Origin: Rhynochetos jubatus
Lineage: Eukaryota; Chordata; Aves; Eurypygiformes; Rhynochetidae
NCBI GenBank assembly: GCA_027574665.1
Contig: CM050654.1
Location: 29,903,722 to 29,967,721, forward strand
DNA length: 64,000 bases
Direction of reading: 5' to 3'
The translations under genes were made by a program, and so were the position numbers. Positions 1 to 12,800 of this stretch are shown here, piece after piece; position 1 is the stretch's first letter; every line of letters starts with the position of its first letter. A model generated the notes under the pieces. That model did no database searches. It had not been told where the DNA came from and saw nothing but the letters and a program-made list of their open reading frames with translations.

Positions 1-2039
1 TATGTTCCCTCTGAAATCATCAGGCATTAAAAGCATAAATAACATTGAGAGCATGCAGCATGATCTGGTATTTAATCACCAATGAAAATCTGCATCGTTC
101 AGTCAGTGACATTCAAATTAGGAGACTAGTAACACTGAGGTGGCAGAACCCACCGTATGTATCCTTACTGAAAAACAGCAGCACCTTTGTTTTTCAGGGC
201 CAGTCTTGAAAACAATGGGGAAAAGAAATGCTGTGACCTTCTCCCATGAACATTTTGGTGAGGCAAAAAGGCCATTGGAGTCCTGTTTGTTATACAGATG
301 TAATTTGCCACCACTCATGTGACTTAAAAAGGAAAACAATCTGGAGGAAGGATTTCTCCAGTTTTTGCCTTAGATGTGACCTTTCCCTTCCCAGTCCACG
401 AATTTAAAATACTGAGGAAGTGAGCCCTAACCCTGTGTGGCAGGGTCTTGAAAAGTGCTGATGGTATCAATTAACTAATGGGGGTCAGGTCTGTGTGCAT
501 AGAGGAAATTTGCTAAAGGCAGATAGGGTGCAGGAAGGGAAAAGGGAGTTGTACAGCTCGTGGGCAGTTGCAAGCAGCTTCCTGACACTATTTACTTGGT
601 GAAACATTTTGTTCCCTTTGCAGCAGTGCTTGACTTTTTGTTTGCATCATCACCAGTGTAAGTCAAATGTCGTTACTGGTATTGTGTCTGTTGTACGTTG
701 CCCAGCATTCGCAGTGTGATACTGAAGTGACCATTCCCCAGCTAGTATAAAGCCGTGCAGTGGAATTGCCCACCCACACCCCAACTAGACTACAGTCAAA
801 TGTATGCCTTAAATAAATAGCATCTAGTCTGTCTGCCAAGAAAGACTCTGACATTTTACCTCATGAATAGCAAAAAAAGTCTACAATATATATATATGGA
901 AAATGCTGTTGTCAATGAATAGTTGGGAATGGAATGACCCAGTTTACTCTGTGATGCATTGATTTGTAGTGTATTTTGCTCAATGCCATCTTCATCTGTT
1001 CTATTCAGCCTCACTTGATTTTTGCTTTTGCTATATATACACTTTATACACAGTTACGTTTGTTGTGTATTAGGCACATCAGTGTTTGGAATTGCTATGA
1101 TTTATAGAATCACACTCAGTGGTGTAATTCAAGGGACTGGCATTTATTCCAGAAAACCCTGCGTGCTGTGAACACAAGCACGTTCCTACCCTGCTTGAGT
1201 TCCAACTTAGTCCTGCTGATGAATCGTGGATTGTCTGGAGCTTTATGTGGGAGTGAGGGACATCTAGTGGCTCAATAGCTTATGTCAAACGATCATGTCA
1301 TGCTCAAAACGTACATCGTCGGGCAAAGCATACAATTCAGGGAAAACTAGACTGAATTCAAGACTCTCTCAAAGGTTGAAATGCAATTCGAATATATGAA
1401 ATTACTTTAGCTAAGAGTCAGATAATCTGTGATGAACTTTATTTTTGTGTTTCTATGTTCTTGTGACAACATGAGCTGAGTTTGAAACTTTCACAGGTTA
1501 AGATGTATTTGCTACCTCTTTTCAGGAGGACATAACATCCTTTTTCATTAGGAGAAGCTGGGGTACAGGATAGATGGATAAGAAACAGGGACAAATCATA
1601 CAACACAGCCCTATAAATTTTTTTCTTCCCCCAAATGAACACATTTATTCTATGCATAGTAATTCAGGATATGATTAATTAGACTAGCTGATAACCTGAT
1701 AACTTACAGTGACTAAATGTAACTGTGAAAAGCAGTTAAATAGAGAACTTTTCTTTTTTCTGCAATGTGTTTCCTATTTTAATACTTAAATAATGAGTTT
1801 CTTTAACAAGTAACCCACTCTGAGTCATGTTTTCCTCTTTCCTTTGTTCTTATCCTAACTAATAACTACGTGGCATCCCAATACCTTTTGTTATGAAAGA
1901 TGAGGTACATGTTTGTCATGAATGAGTGGTTTAGACTGCTTAAAAAAAGTGATATCAGTATGAATTTGTGAAAAACACAACTTAAGAAAATTCAATGGCA
2001 AGATTGAAAATTCAATGGCAAGATTTACTCTATCACTTA
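1..2039. other. Intergenic DNA, no gene recognised
   Basis: AT-rich sequence with only short open frames (up to about 73 codons) on either strand. None resembles a known protein or is flanked by convincing paired splice sites. A short (TA)n run lies near 886-896. A perfect 20-bp tandem duplication occupies 1986-2005 and 2006-2025. I see no promoter-like CpG cluster or RNA gene. Confidence 0.6.
1986..2025. repeat. Perfect 20-bp tandem duplication
   Basis: Two identical, directly adjacent 20-bp copies (unit gaaaattcaatggcaagatt) lie at 1986-2005 and 2006-2025. The lack of any mismatch suggests a recent replication-slippage or local duplication event. It sits at the left edge of a possible LTR-like segment, but I see no functional meaning. 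Confidence 0.9.
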
Positions 2040-2560
2040 TTCAACACGGAAAAAGCACACAAAAGGGAAACCAAATTAGAACTGGGTTAGAATGATTTAC
2101 ACATGGATCGGGGAAATCGAGTTAGAATCAAATTGGTGTGATTTATACAGTGATTAGGGAAAGAAGATGAGAGACACCCTCCCGTTGAGTCATGAGCTTC
2201 AGAGTGGACTCCCTTGCTTTCTGAACTCCTGCTCAGAGCGGAGTCTAGGTGTGGCTGAATCCACTCTTAGCCCAGGACTTAACCAACGGATAATGTCTAA
2301 AGGAACTAGCTGCAGGGATCTCAGTGGGGTGATTTAACAAATGGTTTTGTGTTTTGGGTTAGTTTGGAACAGCAGCAATTTAAAGTTCATTAACACTGTT
2401 AAGATAAATCACAAGATTAGATTATATAATTTTCTAGCAAAACTCGATGAATTAACACAATTTAGTTACAAGATTTAACAAAGTCACAGCAATATTGTAG
2501 AAGCAAGATGTACATCAGATTATAAGCAATTTTTATATTGTGAGCCTGTGTTTGTATTAG
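2040..2560. repeat. Possible degenerate avian LTR-like segment
   Basis: This roughly 500-bp block differs in texture from its flanks. The near-repeated phrase 'gatttaaca/gatttacac/gatttatac' recurs around 2090-2100, 2139-2149, 2330-2340 and 2470-2480. A more GC-rich core (2165-2285) resembles, from memory only, LTRs of endogenous retroviruses in birds. I see no internal gag/pol/env remnant, primer-binding site or clear TG...CA termini with target duplications, so any LTR would be solitary and eroded. It could equally be unique sequence. Confidence 0.25.
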
Positions 2561-4879
2561 GTTTGTCATTCTGCCTTTTTCTGGTGGGTACAGAATGTCC
2601 AGATTGACTGTGTCAGTTTATTATGCTGCTCAGATCAGGGACAGTGCTTGACCTCCCCTGGAATAATTAAAATTGAGAGCAGCACCCAGCAGTCAAGGGC
2701 TGTCATCTCTGAACGTCTCTCACTACTGTCCTAACCCCACAAAACAAATACAGACAGAGCTGGAGTATTTTGGCTGGAGCATATGACTAAAGGAGGCAGG
2801 CTGTGTATAAAGAGGGAGGTTTCTCTGCAAATGAGAGCTAATCGTTGCCAAATATTGAGACAAATAGTCTGGAGAGAGGAACAGGAGGTATTCTGTCTCA
2901 CCTGAGATGCTGATAAAACCTGGAAGCCATAGGAGTGAGATCAGCCTGAGAAAAGACAAATCACCTGTTATTTTCCAAAGATGTGTAACTTCAGAGGCTT
3001 TTTTTAAGGGTAAGCAGTGATGATAAAGAAAATCCTTTGCTAAACAAGTGAATTTTGTCTTCATTTTTCCCTCTGAATAGGCTGAACTAGAACCTTGTAG
3101 GCCTTGGTGAAACTAAGAAAACCATGAATAAGCATGCAGAGGGTTCTCCCATTCTGACACCAGTTCCAGGTCTGTACGTGTGTTGTGGAAAGGCTGGAGT
3201 ATGCCTTGCACAGATCATGAGTGGAAAGGGTAAATGGGAGAGCTGAGATTCAGCACCTGACATCCTTCAAGTGTAAGGTCTGTTACAATGCTGGAAATCA
3301 GCCTAGGACTCCTCTGCTCACTCTTCTGTTGATGCTGGACTGCCAACAGCAAACAAGCTATGACTACTCAACTCAGGCTTCCACTCCCACTGCTCCAGTG
3401 CTTTGCCCCTGGCCTTATGCAAGGGTAGGTACATATTTACTAGTACAGGCAGACACAAATTTCCATTGACTAATCTTCCTCTGCAAGGTGAGTCATCATA
3501 TAGAAAAGGTTGTTTCTGCTTGTTCTCTGTTCATATTATAATCCAGTCAGTGCTCCAAAAAAGACCTATGACCATCTCTGTTCTCCCATAGTAACAGAGG
3601 GAAACTTGGAGAGATGTCTGTAGCTACAAGCTTTCTGCAGGGAAAGATCTTCCTTGGAAATTACTTTGAAAGAAGCTGGCAAGGATTCTGGTAAGAACTT
3701 AGCCTTTTCTGTCCATGTTTCTCCATATGTCAAAACAAGGCGTAATCCTTTCCTGCTTCACAGAGGTATTGTAAGGACTCATCAGTTAACATGTTTACAT
3801 CACTAAATGTGATTTCCTATTCTAAATCACCTAGGCTTTAGTTCTTAGGAACACAAAGTCATCTCAGCCTTCGTAAATATCTTTTCCATCTTTTCACACA
3901 TCTATATTCCTCTCTGCTTTCTGCTGCTGCAAAATGCAATTGCTGCCAGTGTTGCTCTTGGACACACCTAAGAGCAATTTTAACCGTCACACTGAATTTT
4001 CCTGAGCAATTAAATAATCAGCAAAGGAAAAGAATTCTCCAAATTCTGGTTTTCCTTATTATTAGTGTTGGAAAATGATTTACGCCTTATAGTGCTCACT
4101 ATTGAAATACCTCATCACTGCTCCAACTCCTTGGTATTGTCATGAACCATAATCTTTGAATATATTTATAAAGCACCTTTTAGTCCAGAGATCTCTGGGA
4201 GAATGAATTGTGATTGAAACTGGAGTTATCTATAAATAAACTCCCATATAAATATCATGTGTTGTCTATGTTTGTATGCTGCAGGACCTGTACCTCCTTC
4301 TACAAAAAGGCAACTTTCTCTGGAACAGAACAGTAGCAGACCAAAATATCTGCACTGTCTTAAATGTGAAGTGCACTATCCAACTGAAATTGCACAGGGA
4401 ACCTCAGAATGCAAAATGATCTGCAAGCTCCTGTAATCAGCTTCATGCCAGAACTGGAAAGATATTTTTAGCTATGGCACACTGTTGAGGATTTATTTAG
4501 GGATGTGGGAGGTACCCAAACCTGGGGGCGGTGACCATTTTAGTTATGGTCCTGCTGCCTTCTCATCATGCAGGTTATCCTCCCACACACAACCTTGCCT
4601 GACCTGTGAAACAGCCCTTTCTCTTCTCCCTCCCTACCATGCTCCTTTTTACTCCTGCTCACCACTGTCTCTCCTACTGCCTTCTATAAAACTAAAATCT
4701 TGGATTTTCCTCATTTCCCCATATTGTAGTACCCTCCTACCTCTTTCCTAAGCTCCAAACTACTTCCCCATCCAGGTTTACTACCAGATGCTGTATATTA
4801 ATGTAGGGAAACATCCCAGCCTTTCAAGTTCCTGAAACTGAAACATGCGCGGAGGAATGTGAGTCAGACTTTATATGGA
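2561..4879. other. Intergenic DNA, no gene recognised
   Basis: AT-rich DNA with scattered open frames of up to about 113 codons (2723-3064, minus strand). None has recognisable protein content. A pyrimidine-rich stretch lies around 4610-4760. No repeat family or RNA gene is recognised. Confidence 0.55.
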
Positions 4880-5085
4880 ATTCCCAGTGAGGGTGGTCAA
4901 ACCCTTAAACAGGATGCCCAGTGAGACTGGAATGTCTGCCCTTGGAGATAGTCACACCTGGATCAGGCAAGGCACTAAGCTACCTGGCCTAACTTTGAAG
5001 ATAGCCCTGTTTTGAGTGGGTAAAGGACCAGATGATCTCCAGTGATTCCTTCTAATCAAAATTATTTCATGATTCCATAATTCTA
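4880..5085 (+). mobile_element. CR1 LINE 3'-end fragment (old)
   Basis: The sequence follows the CR1 3' region in sense orientation. It has 'gagggtggtc' at 4889-4898 and a diverged 'aggatgcccagtgag' at 4911-4925. Near 5027-5039 it has 'ggaccagatgatctcc', followed by a 'gattcct tctaat' version of the usual 'ggtcccttccaacc'. It ends with 'attatttcatgattccata', a decayed form of the avian CR1 tail. The many mismatches imply an old, 5'-truncated insertion with no coding capacity. Confidence 0.75.
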
Positions 5086-8000
5086 ACTACATCTTGAAGG
5101 AAACACAGAAGAATGTAAAAGAAAGATGGTCTTCTGGCAAGAAGAAAAATGAATACAATAAAACAAGAGCTCTGCACAATTAGTCTGCTTTTCATCTTGC
5201 TTGCACTGAAGTAATTCAGGATGAAGTGAGATGGATGTTAAAATCAGCAGAGAACCAAGAAGAGAACATCATCATGCCTGTGGTTAGTCTAGGCTTGTTT
5301 CGTCTGTCTGGACTCGAGGCCTGGGTACTAATGTATGTGTTGTCTTCAGAATATCGTCAACTGGAATATTCCAAGGTACCATCTATTTTATTTCCCAAAT
5401 ATTGAGATTAGGAGCATGATGCAGGTAGTACCCCACCTCCTCATAGCAATGCCCCAGGTGCTGCAGCCAGATGTGTGCTGTAGAGTAACCTTGTCGGGGG
5501 GGGGGCTGGAAAGGTGTAGGAACACACCAGAGGTACCCCTGCTCCCTTCACTGCAAGCAGCAGTGGCAGCTACCTCGTCCTCTGAACATATAAGAATATG
5601 GTTTGCATTTCAGTGCGTGGACACATGAAATGTCCTAATCTAACCCAGAGCTGTGGGAATTCTATGCTGTTCTGGGACAGCTTCTCAAATCCAGGTGATG
5701 ACTTATGTAGGTTTTACAGTTCTACTAAAAACCAAGGCGAAAGCAGAAATGTAACTATATCCCAGTTTTTGAGAATGGACTTCCCAAATTCTACAAAAAT
5801 GAATATATTAGTGCTCTCAATTCACGATCCTCAGCCTCACAATTTGTTTGCTCAATCTGAGATGTCACTACCTTCTACTACACAGAACTAAAGATAGTTG
5901 ATCCTTGATTCAGAAGCACAAGTAGTTAGAAAAATCCTTAGAATCTTCATAAAGAAAATGGTTCTGTGTTTAAATTTATTTTACTGCTACTGGTGGTTTA
6001 TTTAGGAGATGCATCACCACTGGATAAAAAAACATTGATAATACCAGCATCTGTTTAATAAATATTATATTATATTATATTGTTCTTCCACTGTCCTCTT
6101 AAATAGAACAAGTTCCTGAAATTGAAAGTTCACTAACAAAGGGCACAAATAGAACAAAAAATCTGGCAGCAAAATGTTTCTGTTTAAACAATAGAGCTGA
6201 GAGAGCAACACGCTGTTGTATAGCTCAGTAGAAGGGTACTGACAAATACTGAAATATAAAATGCCCAATCACTAAATTGCTTTAAGATAAGAAGTTCCCC
6301 AAAAACCAAGCCATTAAACCAAAAGCCAATACAGGACTTGAAAATTATTGTAAACTACAATATATCACTCATGGGTGGCCTTAATGCTGAATCTGGGATG
6401 AATTACATGAAAAAAAATCACAGGAAATTTTTAAGACAGAAGTTTGAAAGGCAAGCACAATGACTGCCGTAACAGAGTTTAGCAATTGCAAACACAACAT
6501 AAAAAAAGTTGTGTGTTTGAAGGCTGTGCTAAATTTTCCTCTGAAAGTGTTTTATGGGATTTTAACAGAAACAAAAATATCCTGACAACTTTAGAGAAAA
6601 ATGAGTGACCTATTAGACCAATTGATAAAGCTGGAAAGAACAGACAAGCTTCCAGGCATGCAGGTGCTTCTTGGGATCTGAAATCGAAACAGCAAACTTC
6701 AAAGCTAAATCCAGGTTAAGAACAATTTTGCTGAGTTAGGGCATCTGCTTTGCTTCAAATGTTTATTAATTTCTTTTTTAAAGGCTGTAAATGATGACCT
6801 GGGAAATAAATGTATAATAATATAGCCCTGTAAATGGATTATTATTTCTAAAGCAGGCTTGCAATTAGAAAGGGATCTAAGGAGTAAAACTTACCCCAGC
6901 AAATCTGCACAAAATCACATTGACTTTCCATGAGATTTACAAGCCTGTTTGCTTACATTGCTTTAGAAAATATTAATTGGATTCCTAAGTCACTTAGGTG
7001 CTTTAGAAGACTTTACTTTCCCTGAAAAAGGCAATAAACAAATCAGGGTACTGCCAAGGAGTAGATACACATGGAGCACACCCAGCTGTGGCTGCAGAGC
7101 CAGCTGTGCTGGGGACCGGTGTATTTGCCTCAACAGACCTGGTAACAAGCTCAAAGCTTAAGATCCGACATAAGCACAGCAACAGACAGCGCCAGACAAC
7201 ACTAAGCAATGCTCTGAGGTGGCTTGGCTGTAATACATCTCTTAGGCTAGTGCTAGTAATGATGTAAATATTGTTTTCTAAAAGTTTGTCATTTGTATTT
7301 ATCGAAACCTTTCACTGGAGAGGGTAGGGAAGGTGAAGCAGAAAAGTAATTTTCTGTTATTGGCCATTCAAGAATTTTGAAGCTGTTATTTTTTCAATCA
7401 TCTACAACAATTTCCTTGTTTTTAGAATGAGTGCATGATATCATATCCTGAGCCCTTCCCTTTCCTTGCAGCTTTCTGAGGCACTAGGAGGAGTCCAGCT
7501 ACAGTCATCATGTGAATTGGTCTGTAATACCGTAGTGGTGCTGCCTCTGCCATCGTCTGCGTGCCTGCCTTGCTCATACTCCTTAAGAAATTGCTGCTCT
7601 AGGACAAACGGCCCATTAAGCACAGTGAGTATCAGCTAAAAAAGCAAACAATGTATCTATCTAGCTTGTAAAATTGTATCAGTCACTTTTTGATGTATTT
7701 ACATGTGTGCAGTTAGGGACAGAAATACAAGTGAAAGGAGAATTCGCTGTCATTTTCTGTCACTGAAGTGAGAAGAGAAAGGAGATTCCTGTCCCAGCTG
7801 GGGTGAAAAAAGGGATAGCAGCAACGGGGGAGGCTCTCAAGGTGCAGAAACTAGATTAAAGGTGTGAGCTAGGTGTAGGAAAGGGCCAAGGTACATGCAC
7901 CATGCGAGGCAACATACCCATTCGCTGTGGACAGGCAGGAAAAAACAGCTGCTAAAATGTATACACGAGCAGCTGTGGGTGAGCACATGGCATTGTGTCA

Positions 8001-9717
8001 GGGCTGGGTGACAACCACCTCGTGTTTATTCCCAACCCTGTTTGACTTAATGAATGTGGTAGTACTAGCTAGTACTAAGCAAAATAAAAGGAGAATAAAA
8101 GAACTAGTTTTCTGCACTAATCTCCACTCATGCCTAAAGCATACAGGCCAAGTATACATTAACAGTGAGTCACTGATTCTTTTTAGTGTAACTACGTAAC
8201 CTGTGTTGTTGTTGTTACTTCTGCAGTTCATCTTGGTCTTTTAGCTTCGTAATGCCGAGCTAAAGGTTCTGCCGTTCTTGGTGAAGGGTCTAAGGTTTTG
8301 TCTAGATGTCTCTGAAATGCTAATTTAGAAACTTGCTAACTATATCAAAGGTATGTTTGTTGTTATATTTATAGTGTGGAAATAACTTAGGATCATCCAG
8401 AATTCACAGAGTAAAAAAGGTTACAGTGAAAGTAAATCATCAGCTTGCATTTATATCTACCAGATGATATTGTACAAATTATTTGTTAACCTAAAAAGTT
8501 ACTTTTAAAAGGATAGAAAATCTGAGTTTTCCTGTTTCTTTGGTACAACTTAATTCCAAGCAGTAGTGATATTTTTGTGAATATTTACGATAACAATATC
8601 TGGTTTCAGAAAAGTGCAAGTAAGTTGTGTCCTTTCCCCAAATGGTCTTTGATGAGGCAAGCAACTGTACAGGAAACACATAAAAACACATAACCTTTGA
8701 ATATGTCATTAATCACACTACTTTATCCATTTTTTTCTTTGCTGACTGTGGTTTTGATCAGCTCATTCTTAGGGTCACAGCACAATGTTAGTAAAAATCT
8801 TTGCTTTTTGTTAACTGCTAAAGTGCACTGTGAGGTAAAAGCTCGTCTTCTGTTAAAAGGTGCTGGAGACTCTTCGGTTGCTGATGTAGTTAACTTTATG
8901 ACAGAGCAGATTTATGACAGGAAAACAAAATGTTTTCTACAACATACTTAAGTTGAGTAGGATGGTAAAAATGAGCTCGTGTGCTGCTTGGTCTAGCCTC
9001 AATAGCATGGAGACTACTATACTAGAGGTGACCATGAGTCCCCGTACTCCAGGGTTCTGCCTCTGACAGCAACCTGTACTATGTGCTTCTGACACAGTTG
9101 TAAGTAAGTTCAGAGTGATCAGATGTTGAATAAGCTTCACAAGGAGATTTTTTTAATGCCTATCAGCTATTAGTTGACTTGTACTGTGCAACAAGAGGGG
9201 TTTTTAACTCTTTAACAGAATGTCACATGGATATTCACATTTCCATATAAATGTTTGTTTCTTGAATTCACTGAGATCTTGGTTCCGACAATGTTGTGTG
9301 GCAATGAGATCAGTAAAAAATGTGGTTTTTTCAAAGAAACATTATTATTTCCTTTCTCCAAATCTAAATTCACTTCCAGTAGTTGTAAATTTGATCATAC
9401 ATCATAGGAGAGAAAAGCTAACCTTAGCCTTTAATTGTGCGCTCTACTGAAGAATGATGATGTATTTTTATTCTTAGTTATAGTTTGGTCTGTCTAGTTT
9501 GTGGCTATGTATTTTTTTTTCCAAGGGCTTCACCCACAATTTTACTCATAGTTAATTGTTTTGTTGTCATGCTTAAAAAATTCAAAGATGAAAGAGACGT
9601 GAGTTCCCTTTATAGAAACCACCCAGCTCTGCTCTTGTATCCGGTTTATATATGTGTTTAATAATAAATTTTCCACAACCTTACATCCAAGAAATGTTAG
9701 GTGTGCAGCAAATGTTT
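5086..9717. other. Intergenic DNA, no gene recognised
   Basis: This 4.6-kb stretch has only short, unrecognised open frames (up to about 97 codons). There is a G-run near 5495-5505 and a small (TATAT)n-type pentanucleotide repeat at about 6062-6081. No CpG cluster, RNA gene or repeat family was recognised. Confidence 0.55.
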
Positions 9718-9724
9718 AATTAAT

Positions 9725-9893
9725 TAATTTCACAAAGAACTTGTGAGGTAGGTTCCCTCATTTTACAGGTGAGACAGAAAGTGAGACAGTTAAATTAAGT
9801 GACTTGCTTAATATCACACAATGAGTCATTGCTAACACTGAAAATAGAGTTCATGTCTTCTGGTTCCTTGCCCTGTATTTTAATCATCAAACC
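9725..9893 (+). repeat. MIR/CORE-SINE-like ancient SINE fragment
   Basis: The segment reproduces the order of landmarks in a MIR-type SINE. It has 'tgtgaggtaggtt' at 9743-9755 and 'ctcattttacaggtgaga' at 9758-9775. 'taagtgacttgctta' follows at 9797-9811 and 'atcacacaatgag' at 9813-9825. 'agttcatgtcttctgg' lies at 9848-9863, where MIR has a stretch meaning 'attcgaacccaggtcttctg'. MIR elements were active before the mammal-bird split, so birds keep only rare old copies. Family knowledge is from memory; the boundaries are approximate. Confidence 0.75.
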
Positions 9894-12800
9894 AGACCTA
9901 ATTATGAAGTTGAATGAACTCCTTAAATGATTAAAATAATTGTTCTCAATTTAATGTTGGAGTATTATGTTTTAATCATCTAGGCAGCTACAATACTTGC
10001 ACAAGTTTTCCTTGCTTAGCACTTTTTAGTCTGTCTTGTTCAGATAGTGCTTTAGATTTTTTTTTTTACAGTAATCCTGAACTGTAATAATACACTCAAA
10101 CAGATCTCCGCAAAAAAATAAGGAACACACTTAAAACTCACAGCAATCTCCTTGCTGTCAATGTAGCAATGCTCTTCTTCATACTCTCAACAGCAGTTCC
10201 ACTTAATAACACCTATAGCTTTAATTAAGGGAGCATAGTAAAGTTATTGCCCCACAGACAGCAAAAGATAGACTGGTTACGCTGTCGTGACTGGATGAAA
10301 ATGTAGCCTGAAGTGCAAAAGAGCAATTGCGTCTTAAGAAATATCAGCTTAGAAGTGCAGTTCTGAACTATATGCTGTGTCATCTCTGAATAAACAGGTA
10401 CGTAAAGAGGTGCGATCCTTGAAAACATGTTTAAATGAATAGTACCTGTGTTCAGGCTAATGGTACGCTCCAGCAGCTTTACTGCTTTTATGAGTATAGT
10501 CCACATATTTGTTTATGCTGATAGGACATATATAAGTTTTTCTAATCCTTACTAGCTTACCTGTTTGATAGTGCTCTTCAATATAGGAAAGAATAAATGG
10601 CCCAGAAAATATGTACATAGGCATAAGATAGAAAGAGGCTCAGGCGAGGGAGTGAAGAAATCATATTAGCATAGCTTGCTCCCTGTTAAACCTGAGTATA
10701 GACACAGCTGTCTGATACACCGCCTTTGACAATGCTTTGCATCATACGGTAATTTTGGTGTGTGTGAGACAAGCAGCACAAGGCTGTGGTCAGCTCTAAG
10801 ATTTTTATAAAGACCTTTGCCATATGTAATGAACACAGCATTGCTGTGCAAGCAGCCTTTTGACTTAATTGCAATTTAACAACAATATACTTTAAAAATT
10901 CAACTCATTCATTGCTGAACACAAATAAAGTGCCTAGGTGGTAATATCAGTCAGTAAGCATTGGCATGCTGTATTTATTGACACAACTCAAGAGTAATTA
11001 ACCATGCTGTACTTGTAAAGAAGAGTCACATCTTGCCTACTGAACTGGAGGCTAGACAGAAGGTCTAGCCAAGGAGACAAAGCCAAGGAGAGATGTTCCA
11101 AGAAGGCCATTCGGTTTCCTATTCAGGGTCAATATTCTAATTTATCATGTTGTTTTCCTGTTGCGTTTATCTTCTGTTTAAAATGTTAACTATGAGCATG
11201 TTTTACACTTTGTCACTAGGACTCTGTCATCAGCGATAAACTGTCCAATATTGGTCTGAGTACTGCTCCAACTTCGCTTTCAGTTTCTGTTGGAGACTAA
11301 GGTGTTTTTCTCACAGACTTCAGGAAATGGCCTGATGCCAAGTGATGAGTAGTTTTCAAGGCAGCACTGCGTCTGCACCCATCTATCAGGGCTTAGACAT
11401 GCTGCCTTTCAAAGGGTTTGTTGAAAACCAGGCAGAGTTGTCCAGTACAAAGTGGACAAAGAAGACACTTCTGTGACTTCCATAGACTTTGTAACCAAAC
11501 CCAAGGAAACAATGCAAATAATTGAAAATATTTCTGTTGCTTTTCACTCATGTCTCCTTTTATCTCCAGTTCCTATTTTTAAACCCATCAAATGTAATGG
11601 TAACAATGTTTGAGAAGCTGAAAATTTTGATCAAACATTAGATAACATTTGTGAAAATTATGTGCATGAAATTATAATGTGCCTAGGTGTTCTTTTCCAG
11701 GTTGGGAATAGAAAGAAGACTCTGTGATCTGTGTGTCTGATCAAAACTAACTAAAGCAGTAGAAACAAAATACATACACATACACTGCATGAGCAGGGAA
11801 TCATTTTCAACAAGGATTCAGCTAATAGGGGTGAAGAATGGGTCAGCTTGAGAAAATCAGAAATTGTTCATGAATAATCTGAGTAAGAACAGAGGATGCG
11901 TAATACAGTACTACATTTGAGAAGAGCGCTGACAAAATATGGGCCTTGAATTTTGGATGCAGTTATACATGCTTCAGCCAGTACTGAATAGAACAGAAAA
12001 GAAGCCTGCCTTTATCATCAAGGAGATGTAATGCTATTTTACATAATTGTTTAAGATCCTACCTTCAGTGAAAACCTGCGTGTCCTGCCTAGCTTAGTAA
12101 TCTTATTACTGGTCACTGCTCTTTAATAGGTCTATCGCAGCCTTATTCTGTTGATTCAGCACACAAAGAAAACATTCTAGCGATATCAGTTCCTCCAGCA
12201 GCGGGGATTATGGGCGTGGTAACAGTACATGTTTGTGAAAGGTATATGTTGTCTGCCTTCATTCCCCGAGGAAAACAGGTACAGCCACAGTGCTCCTCTG
12301 AAGAGTTAATATAATGAATGTATTACTATGTAGATACGATTCACAGAACTGACAAAGCATTTGTGGTAATACGGTGCTTATACATTAGAGCCAGAAAATG
12401 AAATAGAAAGGAAGTGAAAAGAAACGCATAATGAGGGAGTTGGCCAGTTTAGTTCCATTATGCAAGCACAGTGAAAGGTACAATGCCACAAGTAACAAAA
12501 AAATCCAGTATCAGTTACCTTAAGTTATATTAATTATAAAAGGTGGAGTTAGCAATGCAGGCAAGGTACATTTTTTCCAACATTCCTTATTATGTGTTAA
12601 TCATGGCACTGTAAAGATCCAAGAATCTTGGATCATGCAACTTGAAAAATACCACTAGAACGTTTCTTGCTGGGACTAGGTACAGCGAGGCAAGTACAAG
12701 CTGAAACTGTAAATATGGGGAAGGACTTCTCTGTTCAATAAAACAAGCAGTTTCTGCTGAAACTAGTTTTGCTTGAGGACTAATTTGTGGTTCCAAGTGT

